Positions 16,386-24,738 of a stretch of DNA of 64,000 nt are shown one piece after another. The stretch lies in the NCBI GenBank assembly GCA_002440745.1, contig DJVB01000030.1:1-64000 (forward strand), read 5' to 3'. The notes below the pieces were generated by a model. The model saw nothing but the letters and a program-made list of their open reading frames with translations. It made no database searches and was not told where the DNA came from. Source of the DNA: Bacteroidales bacterium UBA6267 (lineage in GTDB: Bacteria; Bacteroidota; Bacteroidia; Bacteroidales; UBA1556). Position numbers and translations under genes: made by a program. Every line of letters begins with the position of its first letter. Position 1 is the stretch's first letter.

Positions 16386-17198
16386 TTAATTTAATTCCAA
16401 AATTTTAAGTTTTAAGAAATTGGCAAAAATGTTTTCGTAAATTTTGTTCTTATAAAATCTCACCGAAACAACTCCTTTAATTGAATTTGTTAAAAATATC
16501 TCATCAGCGTCAGCCAAATCAGATTCGGAAATACTTTCTTCGCATATATAATAAGGTGTCAGGTTTTTTAGTCCAAGGATTTGTTTTCTTAAAATGCCTT
16601 CAATTGGGCCGTCAGAAAGTGGAGGGGTAATAATTTTCGGTCCTTTTCGGATAAAAAGGTTTGAGGAGGTTGCTTCAATAATATTTCCATTGGTATTTTG
16701 GAGTAAAGCATCATCTAAGTTTTTCTCTTCTGCAAATAAGGAGGCAAGAATATAAAGCATGGAGCTGATAGTTTTATACCTTCCATAATCAGAAATTGGT
16801 TTCTGATTTTTTGTGTATATCCCAATTCTATCCATAGTTGATTTGTGTAAATCAGGATTAAATTCTTGTATTTCAATTATATAATCGAATCTGTTGTTTG
16901 TTGGAAGGTATTTGCCTCCAGGCTTTCGTATAATGCTGAGTCGGAGGATGGCGTTTTGGAAGTTTTTGGCTAAGGAGTTAATTTCATTTTGAATTGATTT
17001 GAGTGAATCGCCGGTTTCAATTCCAATTGTTTTGCATCCTGATTTCAATCTGACAAAATGATCATCAAGAAATTGTGGTTTGAAGTCCTTAATCCGAATG
17101 GACTCAAACAAACCATCTCCATATCTTATTGCTCTATTTTCAAATCCAAATTGGTCTTGGTCGGTTGTAATTTTTCTTCCATTTAAAAATCTAATCAT
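16386..17198 (-). CDS. class IV aminotransferase (PabC/IlvE-like)
   Basis: About 270 residues of the fold type IV PLP family, which includes branched-chain aminotransferase, D-amino acid aminotransferase and aminodeoxychorismate lyase. Motifs: FLNGRKI at the start, RAIRYGDGLFESIRI, then the ISSMLYILASLFAEEKNLDDALLQNTNGNIIEATSSNLFI segment and SDGPIEGILR. The Lys in GRYKTISS is the candidate PLP Schiff base. The small size and short N-terminus favour an aminodeoxychorismate-lyase-like enzyme of folate synthesis, but specificity is not settled. ATG 17198 is preferred; in-frame ATG 17231 would add 11 residues. Confidence 0.78.
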   Translation of the reverse strand: MIRFLNGRKITTDQDQFGFENRAIRYGDGLFESIRIKDFKPQFLDDHFVRLKSGCKTIGIETGDSLKSIQNEINSLAKNFQNAILRLSIIRKPGGKYLPTNNRFDYIIEIQEFNPDLHKSTMDRIGIYTKNQKPISDYGRYKTISSMLYILASLFAEEKNLDDALLQNTNGNIIEATSSNLFIRKGPKIITPPLSDGPIEGILRKQILGLKNLTPYYICEESISESDLADADEIFLTNSIKGVVSVRFYKNKIYENIFANFLKLKILELN

Positions 17199-17260
17199 CA
17201 GATTCAAAGTATGTTTAAATACGGTTATCATGTTTTCTTCTGGCGCATGACCGAAAATTG

Positions 17261-17274
17261 AGTTGAATTCAACT
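17261..17274. promoter_or_regulatory. 14-bp perfect palindrome, possible operator
   Basis: AGTTGAATTCAACT lies between the class IV aminotransferase start and its candidate -7 box, close to the predicted transcription start. It may be a dimeric regulator site. Confidence 0.25.
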
Positions 17275-17280
17275 TGAAGT

Positions 17281-17288
17281 CAAAAGTA
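17281..17288 (-). promoter_or_regulatory. -7 box of promoter for the class IV aminotransferase
   Basis: Minus-strand TACTTTTG fits TAnnTTTG. A TTTG on the minus strand lies at 17305-17308, 16 nt away, slightly short of the preferred spacing. Confidence 0.42.
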
Positions 17289-17328
17289 GAAAATACTTCC
17301 TTACCAAATCGTTTTGTTTTCTTGTCAG

Positions 17329-17361
17329 TTTGTCAGTTTTAGGGTGGTGGCATTAACTTTG
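17329..17361 (+). promoter_or_regulatory. htpG promoter, Bacteroidota type
   Basis: TTTG at 17329-17332, 21-nt spacer, then TAACTTTG at 17354-17361. The leader to the htpG ATG is about 45 nt. I see no CIRCE-type inverted repeat here. Confidence 0.5.
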
Positions 17362-17412
17362 ACAAAACGGGCAAATTCACGAGAAAATGTATAACCATTA
17401 AAATATTAAAGG

Positions 17413-19317
17413 ATGCAAAAAGGTAAGATAAACATTCAAACAGAGAATATTTTTCCTGTTATCAAGAAGTTTCTTTATTCCGATCATGAAATTTTTCTTC
17501 GGGAATTGGTTTCCAATGCTGAAGATGCTACAGAAAAGTTGAAAGCTTTGATAAGGGGTGGGAAAACTGAGGCAGAAGCTGGTGATTTAACCATTAAAAT
17601 TGTGCTTGATGCGAAGAAGAAGACCCTGAAAATTATCGACAGAGGGATTGGAATGACTGCCGAGGAGGTGGACAAGTATATCAATCAAATTGCCTTTTCA
17701 AGTGCTGAGGAGTTCTTAGAAAAATATAAGGAAATAGATGGTACAAATATTATCGGACATTTTGGATTAGGCTTTTATTCCGCTTTTATGGTTGCAAATC
17801 GAGTCGAAATCTTGACGAAATCCTATAAAGATGGTCCTGAAGTGAAAGCTGTACGCTGGGAATGTGATGGAAGTCCTGAATATACGTTGGAAGAGGCAGA
17901 AAAAGAAGAACGGGGAACAGAAATTACGCTACATATTGCTGAGGATTCCAAAGAGTTCCTCGAGGAAAACCGTATTTTATCTATCTTGAATAAATATTGC
18001 AAGTTTTTGCCGGTAGAAATCGAATTTGGCACCGAATCTAAATGGGTAGATGATGAAAAAAAGAAAGACAAAGAAGGTAACCCTGAAAAGAAAGAGATAA
18101 AGGTACCAAGGATTATAAATAATCCAAATCCAATCTGGAAAAAGGCTCCGGCTGATTTGACAGATGAGGATTATAAATCATTCTACCGTGAGCTTTACCC
18201 GATGCAGTTCGACGAACCTTTGTTTTGGATTCATCTAAATGTCGATTATCCTTTTAATCTAACAGGAGTTTTATATTTTCCGAAAATTAAGAAAAACATT
18301 GAAGTTCAAAGAGATAAAATTCAGTTATTCTCGAACCAGGTTTTTATTACCGATGATGTTAAGGACATCGTTCCTGAATTTCTTACATTGCTTCACGGGG
18401 TTATTGATTCACCGGATATTCCTCTAAATGTCAGCCGTTCATATTTGCAGAGTGATAGTAATGTAAAGAAAATTTCGAATCATATTACAAAGAAAGTTGC
18501 AGATAAACTTGAAGAGCTTTTTAAAGCAGATCGCGAATCTTTCAGTAAAAAATGGGATGATATTAAGGTCTTTATCCAATATGGTATGCTTTCGGATGAA
18601 AAATTCAACGAAAAAGCTGAAAAATTCACTCTATTGAAGAACACCGAGAAAGAATATTTTACCATCGAAGAATACAAAGAAAAAATTGCAGCAAATCAAA
18701 CGGATAAGGATGGAAGCTTAGTTGTATTATATACTTCGGACGAAAATTCCCAATATGCTTATATCCAGAAGGCTAAAGACCGAAACTATGATGTTTTGGT
18801 AATGGATGGAATTTTGGATAATCATTTTGTAAATCATATTGAGCAAAAGTTGGAGAAAACGACATTTGCACGCGTGGATGCAGATACTATCGACAAACTT
18901 ATCAAAAAGGAAGAATTACAAGCAAGCAAAATCACTGAGGAAGAGCAAAATAAAATCAAGCCTTTATTTGAACAAGTTGATGAGAAAATTCAATATTCAG
19001 TTGTTTTTGAAAGTCTTAGTGAAACCGAGCAGCCTGTTTTGATAACCCGGCCTGAGTGGATGCGAAGGATGAAAGATATGCAAGCTCTTGGTGGTGGCGG
19101 AATGAGTTTTTATGGCGATTTACCCGATCAATTGAATTTAGTTGTCAACTCAAATCATCCGGTAATCTATGATTTAGTTTCAAAGTCAGAATCTGAAGAT
19201 GCAAAAAACATTGTGAATCAGCTTGTTGATTTAGCATTGTTATCTCAAAATCTGCTTACCGGTAAGAAATTGGCAGATTTTATTCAAAGATCTGTTGAAA
19301 TAATAAAAGAGAAATAA
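17413..19317 (+). CDS. htpG: molecular chaperone HtpG (Hsp90)
   Basis: A 634-residue bacterial Hsp90 dimer that uses ATP to refold client proteins in the cytoplasm. The GHKL ATPase domain is clear: ELVSNAEDATEKLKAL with the ATP/Mg Asn, DRGIGMT, and IGHFGLGFYSAFMVA lid motif. The middle domain contains GVLYFPKI and NVSRSYLQSD with the catalytic Arg. The C-terminal dimerisation domain ends at residue 634. A charged insertion near residues 213-233 (KKKDKEGNPEKK) resembles the family's linker. A terminator follows directly. Confidence 0.95.
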   Translation: MQKGKINIQTENIFPVIKKFLYSDHEIFLRELVSNAEDATEKLKALIRGGKTEAEAGDLTIKIVLDAKKKTLKIIDRGIGMTAEEVDKYINQIAFSSAEEFLEKYKEIDGTNIIGHFGLGFYSAFMVANRVEILTKSYKDGPEVKAVRWECDGSPEYTLEEAEKEERGTEITLHIAEDSKEFLEENRILSILNKYCKFLPVEIEFGTESKWVDDEKKKDKEGNPEKKEIKVPRIINNPNPIWKKAPADLTDEDYKSFYRELYPMQFDEPLFWIHLNVDYPFNLTGVLYFPKIKKNIEVQRDKIQLFSNQVFITDDVKDIVPEFLTLLHGVIDSPDIPLNVSRSYLQSDSNVKKISNHITKKVADKLEELFKADRESFSKKWDDIKVFIQYGMLSDEKFNEKAEKFTLLKNTEKEYFTIEEYKEKIAANQTDKDGSLVVLYTSDENSQYAYIQKAKDRNYDVLVMDGILDNHFVNHIEQKLEKTTFARVDADTIDKLIKKEELQASKITEEEQNKIKPLFEQVDEKIQYSVVFESLSETEQPVLITRPEWMRRMKDMQALGGGGMSFYGDLPDQLNLVVNSNHPVIYDLVSKSESEDAKNIVNQLVDLALLSQNLLTGKKLADFIQRSVEIIKEK

Positions 19318-19340
19318 AAGATTTTTTGATAAACAAAGAA

Positions 19341-19369
19341 GGGTTGTCGTTTAATTGACAACCCTTTTT
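19341..19369 (+). terminator. htpG terminator
   Basis: An 8-bp perfect stem GGGTTGTC/GACAACCC (19341-19348 and 19357-19364), an 8-nt loop and a T5 tail. Confidence 0.8.
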
Positions 19370-19380
19370 GCTTTCGTTGA

Positions 19381-19452
19381 GCGGTAAACGGGACTCGAAC
19401 CCGCGACCCTCAGCTTGGGAAGCTAATGCTCTACCACCTGAGCTATTACCGC
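19381..19452 (-). tRNA. tRNA-Gly (anticodon CCC)
   Basis: The minus strand folds into a 72-nt cloverleaf. The acceptor stem GCGGTAA pairs with TTACCGC, the D stem is GCTC/GAGC, the anticodon loop is TTCCCAA giving CCC, and the T arm is GCGGG-TTCGAGT-CCCGT. CCA is not encoded. It lies between htpG and the ribosomal leader, opposite to both. Confidence 0.93.
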
Positions 19453-19529
19453 AAAACAGACTACAAAATTACATAAAATCATCATTTTACAAGCTTTGAA
19501 AAAAAATATTTTATTTAATTGAAATTTAA

Positions 19530-19560
19530 TTTGGAGAATAGAAAAATATTTCTACTTTTG
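19530..19560 (+). promoter_or_regulatory. main promoter of the ribosomal supercluster (P1)
   Basis: TTTG at 19530-19533, exactly 19 nt, then TACTTTTG at 19553-19560. This is a full match to the Bacteroidota sigma-ABfr consensus. The box is followed by CAGCC, shared with P2 and two other promoters in the window. Confidence 0.72.
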
Positions 19561-19811
19561 CAGCCGCAATTTTTCAAACTAATATAGTTTGGTTTTGTGA
19601 GTGTTAAACGAAAATAGAATAAGGAACCTGATAAGGTCAAGCCGTTATAGGTTTCATAAGTGCGCAGCACTTAAGGTTTGAAGATTTAGATAATAAATCC
19701 TTCCTTAGACTTTTTTCCATATAAATTATTGTTTTTTAAACTGTTAAGTGTGCGACACAAGATTTTTCTCCTATGTAGAAAAGTTTTCATCAAACCTTAA
19801 CGATAATAAGA
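19561..19811 (+). promoter_or_regulatory. structured leader of the rpsL operon
   Basis: About 250 nt without an ORF. Visible elements: the hairpin CAAACTA/TAGTTTG (about 19577-19593), TAAGTGC/GCACTTA (around 19658-19674), and a long-range perfect 11-nt complement TTAAGGTTTGA (19671-19681) with TCAAACCTTAA (19790-19800). The second overlaps the first hairpin arm, so alternative folds are possible. I do not recognise an Rfam family. Confidence 0.4.
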
Positions 19812-19819
19812 TACTTTTG
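19812..19819 (+). promoter_or_regulatory. second -7 box of rpsL operon (P2)
   Basis: TACTTTTG followed by CAGCC: the 13 bases from TA onward are identical to those of P1. The -33 region is only weakly TTTG-like. Transcription from here would give a short leader to the ATG at 19876. Confidence 0.48.
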
Positions 19820-19875
19820 CAGCCCCATTTTCGGGGATATAACGAAATATTAAATGAATTAATTTTTAGCAGATT

Positions 19876-20256
19876 ATGCCAACAATTCAACAGTTAGTAA
19901 GAAAAGGACGCAAGAAGCTTACAGACAAGTCAAAGTCTCCGGCATTGGAGTCTTGTCCACAGCGAAGAGGTGTTTGTGTTCGCGTTTATACCACAACTCC
20001 CAAAAAACCTAACTCAGCTATGCGTAAGGTTGCTCGGGTACGTTTAACCAATGGTAAAGAGGTTAACGCTTATATTCCGGGTGAAGGCCATAATTTACAG
20101 GAACACTCAATTGTTCTTATTCGCGGTGGTAGGGTTAAAGATTTACCCGGTGTTCGTTATCATATAATTCGCGGAGCTTTAGATACACTTGGAGTTGATT
20201 CAAGAACTCAGCGTAGATCGAAATACGGTGCAAAACGTCCTAAGCAGAAAAAATAA
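19876..20256 (+). CDS. rpsL: 30S ribosomal protein S12
   Basis: A 126-residue decoding-centre protein. The TTTPKKPNSAMRK and GGRVKDLPGVRYH loops are intact, with Lys43 and Lys88, the residues altered in streptomycin-resistant mutants of other bacteria; the wild-type state is seen here. First gene of the supercluster, with a 0.4-kb leader and two promoter boxes. rpsG follows after 18 nt. Confidence 0.97.
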   Translation: MPTIQQLVRKGRKKLTDKSKSPALESCPQRRGVCVRVYTTTPKKPNSAMRKVARVRLTNGKEVNAYIPGEGHNLQEHSIVLIRGGRVKDLPGVRYHIIRGALDTLGVDSRTQRRSKYGAKRPKQKK

Positions 20257-20274
20257 TTTTAAAGATTTTCAAGA

Positions 20275-20745
20275 ATGAGAAAGCAGAAACCAAAAGTTCG
20301 AATAATACTTCCCGATCCTAAATTTAAAGATGTGGTTGTTTCAAAATTTGTAAACAATCTGATGTTAGTTGGGAAGAAAAATATTGCTTACAATATTTTC
20401 TACGATGCAATGGATATTGTTGGCGAAAAGATGAAAGATGAACCAACAGTCGAGATTTTCAAGAAAGCTCTTGCTAATGTTACTCCTTCCGTTGAGGTTA
20501 GAAGCCGTCGTATTGGAGGAGCTACTTTTCAGATTCCATCTGAAATTCCAGCCAACAGAAAGCAATCAATTGGTATGAAATCTCTTATAACCGCAGCTCG
20601 TAAACGTCATGAAAAATCCATGGCTGCAAAACTTGCCGGTGAAATTATGTCAGCATATAAAGAAGAAGGTGCAGCTTTTAAAAAGAAAGAAGACACCCAT
20701 CGTATGGCTGATGCCAATAAAGCCTTCTCACATTTTAGATTTTAA
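20275..20745 (+). CDS. rpsG: 30S ribosomal protein S7
   Basis: 156 residues. Assembles the 3' domain of 16S rRNA and lines the E-site. Typical segments are MRKQKPKVR at the start, KFVNNLMLVGKKNIAYNIFYDA, and the KALANVTPSVEVRSRRIGGATFQIP beta-hairpin region. fusA follows after 15 nt. Confidence 0.96.
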   Translation: MRKQKPKVRIILPDPKFKDVVVSKFVNNLMLVGKKNIAYNIFYDAMDIVGEKMKDEPTVEIFKKALANVTPSVEVRSRRIGGATFQIPSEIPANRKQSIGMKSLITAARKRHEKSMAAKLAGEIMSAYKEEGAAFKKKEDTHRMADANKAFSHFRF

Positions 20746-20760
20746 TTAAGAAAAAGAGAA

Positions 20761-22839
20761 ATGGCAAACTTAGAAAGAACAAGGAATATTGGTATCATGG
20801 CCCATATCGACGCCGGTAAGACAACAACTACCGAGCGGATTCTTTACTATACAGGAAAAAATTATAAGATTGGGGAGGTTCATGATGGAGCTGCAACAAT
20901 GGACTGGATGGTTCAGGAGCAAGAACGTGGTATCACTATCACTTCTGCAGCAACTACAGTTTTTTGGAATCGTAATGACATTCAGCATAAGATTAATATT
21001 ATTGATACCCCCGGTCACGTTGACTTCACCGTTGAGGTTGAACGCTCTTTGCGCGTTCTTGATGGTGCTGTTGCTCTTTTCTGTGCAGTAGGCGGTGTTG
21101 AACCTCAATCCGAAACTGTTTGGCGTCAAGCGACAAAATATAAGGTTCCTCGTTTAGGGTTCATTAATAAAATGGATCGTAGTGGTGCTGATTTTTTTGA
21201 CGTAGTTACCCAAATCCGTGAACGTCTTGGAACTAATCCGGTTCCAATTCAAATCCCAATTGGAGCTGAAGAAAAATTTCAGGGAGTTGTTGATTTAATT
21301 CAAAATAAAGCTTTTGTTTGGGACGACTCCAGTCAAGGTGTAGTTGTGTCCGAAGTGCCTATTCCTGAAGACTTAGTTTCAACTGTCGAAGAATACAGAA
21401 TGAGATTAATTGAAGGTGTAGCCGAAGAAAGTGATGAACTTCTTGAGAAATTTATGGACAATCCGGATTCTATCACTGATGATGAGATTCGTTTTGCTAT
21501 TCGTAAAGCTACCATTGATATGAGAATTACACCTATAATGTGTGGTTCGGCATTCAAAAATAAAGGTGTTCAAATGTTGCTAAACGCAATTATTGACTTC
21601 CTTCCAAGCCCCTTAGATATTGATGCTGTTCATGGTATCAATCCTGATAATCAAAAAGAAGAAATTAGAAAAGTTAGTGAATCTGAGCCTTTTGCTGCAT
21701 TAGCCTTCAAAATTGCTACCGATCCTTTTGTAGGACGTATCGCTTTCTTCCGGGTTTATTCAGGAGCTTTAGATGCAGGTTCTTATGTCTATAATTCTAA
21801 TACCGGCAAAAAAGAACGCATTAGCCGCGTAATGCAAATGCACGCCAATAAGCAAAATCCTCTCGATCGTATCGAAGCTGGTGATATTGGTGCTGCAGTA
21901 GGTTTCAAAACGATTCGTACCGGAGATACCCTTTGTGATGAAAAACATCCAATTGTATTAGAGTCAATGACTTTCCCTGATCCTGTAATCAGTATCGCTA
22001 TTGAGCCTAAAACTCAAAAAGATTTGGATAAGTTAGGCGCATCTTTAGCAAAACTTGCAGAAGAAGATCCAACTTTTAAAGTAAGAACTGATGAAGAAAC
22101 CGGTCAGACCATTATAAGTGGTATGGGTGAACTTCATATCGAAATCTTAGTAGATCGTCTAAAACGTGAGTTTAAAGTCGAATGTAATCAAGGACAACCA
22201 CAAGTTGCATACAGAGAGGCTCTTATAGGATCCACTGAGCATCGTGAGGTTTACAAAAAACAATCTGGAGGTCGGGGTAAATTTGGGGATATTCAATTTG
22301 AGATTGGACCTGCCGATCCCGGAGTTGTTGGACTTCAATTTATTGACGACATCAAAGGTGGCGTAATTCCAAAAGAATTTGTTCCTTCCATCCAGAAAGG
22401 ATTCCAATCGGCAATGTCAAACGGCACTTTAGCCGGATTTGAAGTTGAAAGCATGAAAGTTCGTTTGTTTTTCGGTTCCTTCCATTCAGTGGATTCCGAT
22501 CAACTTAGTTTTGAGCTTGCGGCACGTATTGGTTTTAAAAATGCAACTCGCAAAATCAAACGAGCTCTACTTGAACCCATTATGAAACTTGAGGTTGTAA
22601 CTCCTGAAGAGTATATGGGAGATGTGATTGGTGATTTGAACAAGCGTCGCGGTATCATCAATGGTGTTACTGCAAAAGATGCGGTACAAATAATTAAAGC
22701 CGAAGTTCCATTGGCAAATATGTTCGGTTACGTAACCTCACTTCGTACCTTGTCAAGCGGTCGCGCTACAAGTTCGATGGAGTTTGGAAAATACGAAATC
22801 GTTCCTGAATCAATAGCAGAAGAAATTATCAATAAATAG
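20761..22839 (+). CDS. fusA: translation elongation factor G
   Basis: A 692-residue GTPase that drives translocation. G motifs: AHIDAGKTT at 14-22, DTPGHVDF from residue 82, NKMD at 136-139. Domains II-V follow, with the domain IV segment GGRGKFGDIQFEI and the C-terminal YVTSLRTLSSGRATSSMEF. It sits between rpsG and rpsJ; no tuf gene follows, as is usual in this phylum. Cytoplasmic. Confidence 0.97.
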   Translation: MANLERTRNIGIMAHIDAGKTTTTERILYYTGKNYKIGEVHDGAATMDWMVQEQERGITITSAATTVFWNRNDIQHKINIIDTPGHVDFTVEVERSLRVLDGAVALFCAVGGVEPQSETVWRQATKYKVPRLGFINKMDRSGADFFDVVTQIRERLGTNPVPIQIPIGAEEKFQGVVDLIQNKAFVWDDSSQGVVVSEVPIPEDLVSTVEEYRMRLIEGVAEESDELLEKFMDNPDSITDDEIRFAIRKATIDMRITPIMCGSAFKNKGVQMLLNAIIDFLPSPLDIDAVHGINPDNQKEEIRKVSESEPFAALAFKIATDPFVGRIAFFRVYSGALDAGSYVYNSNTGKKERISRVMQMHANKQNPLDRIEAGDIGAAVGFKTIRTGDTLCDEKHPIVLESMTFPDPVISIAIEPKTQKDLDKLGASLAKLAEEDPTFKVRTDEETGQTIISGMGELHIEILVDRLKREFKVECNQGQPQVAYREALIGSTEHREVYKKQSGGRGKFGDIQFEIGPADPGVVGLQFIDDIKGGVIPKEFVPSIQKGFQSAMSNGTLAGFEVESMKVRLFFGSFHSVDSDQLSFELAARIGFKNATRKIKRALLEPIMKLEVVTPEEYMGDVIGDLNKRRGIINGVTAKDAVQIIKAEVPLANMFGYVTSLRTLSSGRATSSMEFGKYEIVPESIAEEIINK

Positions 22840-22850
22840 ATTTATTAAAG

Positions 22851-23156
22851 ATGAGTCAAAAAATTAGAATAAAGCTTAAATCTTACGATTTTAATCTGGT
22901 TGATAAATCAGCAGAGAAAATTGTGAAGACGGTTCGCGCTACCGGAGCTATAGTTAACGGTCCAATTCCGCTTCCGACAAATAAGCGTATTTACACCGTA
23001 CTTCGTTCCACTTTCGTGAATAAGAAGTCCCGTGAGCAATTTCAGTTTTCCACATACAAAAGGTTACTGGATATTTACAGCACCTCTTCAAAGACTATTG
23101 ATGCTCTTATGAAGATGGAATTGCCCAGCGGTGTTGAGGTTGAAATTAAAGTGTAA
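22851..23156 (+). CDS. rpsJ: 30S ribosomal protein S10
   Basis: 101 residues, also known elsewhere as NusE in antitermination. The family pattern is complete: KIRIKLKSYDFNLVDKSAEKIV, GPIPLPTNKRIYTVLRS, then REQFQFSTYKRLLDIYS. Starts the S10 section, 11 nt after fusA. Confidence 0.96.
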   Translation: MSQKIRIKLKSYDFNLVDKSAEKIVKTVRATGAIVNGPIPLPTNKRIYTVLRSTFVNKKSREQFQFSTYKRLLDIYSTSSKTIDALMKMELPSGVEVEIKV

Positions 23157-23178
23157 TTATTCGTAAAAGATAATAGAG

Positions 23179-23802
23179 ATGTCCGGAATAATAGGAAAAA
23201 AGATTGGGATGACCAGTGTCTATGACGAGAACGGTAAAAATATACCTTGTACCGTTATCGAAGCAGGCCCTTGTGTTGTCACCCAAATCAAAACAATGGA
23301 AAAAGATGGATACAGTGCTGTCCAACTAAGTTATGATGATCGGTCAGAAAAACGTACCCCTAAGGCACTTGTTGGTCATTTCAAAAAAGCTGGTATTACT
23401 CCAAAGCGTAAAGTTGTAGAATTTACGAGATTTGAGGATAGAAAAGAGTTTGGTGAAGTGGTTAAAGTAGATGTCTTTACAGAAGGTGAGTATGTTGACG
23501 TTGTGGGAATCAGCAAAGGTAAAGGTTTTCAAGGTGTTGTAAAACGTCATGGATTTGCCGGTGTAGGTGATGCAACTCACGGTCAGCACAATAGGTTGAG
23601 AGCCCCTGGTTCATTAGGAGCTTCTTCTTATCCTTCAAGAGTTTTCAAAGGCTTGCGTATGGCAGGTCAAACTGGAAATCATCGTGTTAAGATTATCAAC
23701 TTGCAGGTTGTAAAGATTGATGCTTCCAAAAATTTGTTAGTGGTTAAAGGCGCTGTACCAGGGCCAAGTGGTTCATACGTAATTATAGAACGATGGAGTT
23801 AG
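23179..23802 (+). CDS. rplC: 50S ribosomal protein L3
   Basis: 207 residues. Early-assembly 23S rRNA-binding protein reaching the peptidyl-transferase centre. Shows GIIGKKIGMTSVYDENG at the start and the GKGFQGVVKRHGFAG and GSLGASSYPSRVFKGLRMAGQ loop. The stop overlaps the rplD start by 10 bp, consistent with coupled translation. Confidence 0.96.
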   Translation: MSGIIGKKIGMTSVYDENGKNIPCTVIEAGPCVVTQIKTMEKDGYSAVQLSYDDRSEKRTPKALVGHFKKAGITPKRKVVEFTRFEDRKEFGEVVKVDVFTEGEYVDVVGISKGKGFQGVVKRHGFAGVGDATHGQHNRLRAPGSLGASSYPSRVFKGLRMAGQTGNHRVKIINLQVVKIDASKNLLVVKGAVPGPSGSYVIIERWS

Positions 23803-24422
23803 AAGTATTAAAAATAACAGGTGAAAAAACGGGAAGAACCGTTTCTTTGGATGATTCCATTTTTGGGATTACACCAAATGATCATGCAATTTATCTTGAC
23901 GTAAAGCATTATCAAGCAAATCAGCGTCAAGGAACTCATAAATCTAAAGAGCGTTCGGAAGTTAGCGGAAGTACACGCAAATTGAAGCGTCAAAAAGGAA
24001 CCGGTACTGCACGTCTTGGTGATGTTAATTCACCGGTTTTACGTGGCGGTGGAAGAGCTTTTGGTCCTAAACCTCGTGATTATGGTTTCAAATTGAATAA
24101 GAAAGTAAAACGTCTTGCTCGGAAATCTGCTTTCACATATAAGGCTCAACAAGCTGATATTATTGTCGTTGAGGATTTTTCTTTTGATGTTATTAAGACT
24201 AAAAATTACGTTAAATTGCTTAACGATTTAAAAGTTAATGATATCAAAACTTTACTTTTAACCAGCAAGACCGACCAACAAATAATTATGTCAGGCCGAA
24301 ATGTTCCCTCTGCCAGTATCAAGCTTGCCTCTGACGTAACTTCTTTTGAAGTGCTGCGCGCCAAGAAATTGATTTTGCAGGAATCAGCCGTTAAAGTAAT
24401 TGAAGAAACCCTCAATAAGTAA
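23793..24422 (+). CDS. rplD: 50S ribosomal protein L4
   Basis: 209 residues. Lines the exit tunnel. The conserved tunnel loop is KQKGTGTARLGDVNSPVLRGGG, with FGPKPRDYGFKLNKKVKRLA after it. In enterobacteria L4 also represses its own operon; nothing here shows that. Overlaps the end of rplC by 10 bp. Confidence 0.96.
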   Translation: MELEVLKITGEKTGRTVSLDDSIFGITPNDHAIYLDVKHYQANQRQGTHKSKERSEVSGSTRKLKRQKGTGTARLGDVNSPVLRGGGRAFGPKPRDYGFKLNKKVKRLARKSAFTYKAQQADIIVVEDFSFDVIKTKNYVKLLNDLKVNDIKTLLLTSKTDQQIIMSGRNVPSASIKLASDVTSFEVLRAKKLILQESAVKVIEETLNK

Positions 24423-24442
24423 ACATTTAAAATTTAAATACA

Positions 24443-24733
24443 ATGGAAATTATTGAAAGGCCTATTATTTCTGAAAAGATGTCGATGTTGACCGATAAAC
24501 TTAATCGCTATGGGTTTGTCGTTAATCGCAGGTCTAATAAAATTCAGATAAAGCAGGCAGTTGAGAAGATGTACGATGTGGAAGTTATCGAAGTAAATAC
24601 AATGAATTATTCCGGTAAAACGAAATCTCGTGCAACCAAGTCGGGCTATATTCCCGGAAGAACAAAAGCTTTTAAAAAGGCGATAGTAACATTAGCAGAA
24701 GGTCAATCTATTGATTTTTACAGTAATATTTAG
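24443..24733 (+). CDS. rplW: 50S ribosomal protein L23
   Basis: 96 residues. Sits at the tunnel exit and docks trigger factor and SRP. Begins MEIIERPIISEKM and has the NRRSNKIQIKQAVEKMYDVEVIEVNT core. rplB starts 5 nt later. Confidence 0.95.
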   Translation: MEIIERPIISEKMSMLTDKLNRYGFVVNRRSNKIQIKQAVEKMYDVEVIEVNTMNYSGKTKSRATKSGYIPGRTKAFKKAIVTLAEGQSIDFYSNI

Positions 24734-24738
24734 GAGAA

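Noticed and set aside
19561..19811. Known riboswitch or Rfam leader
   Set aside because: I could not match it to a family by eye; reported only as an unassigned leader.
22840..22850. Missing tuf gene after fusA
   Set aside because: Bacteroidota normally lack tuf here, so this is not a deletion.
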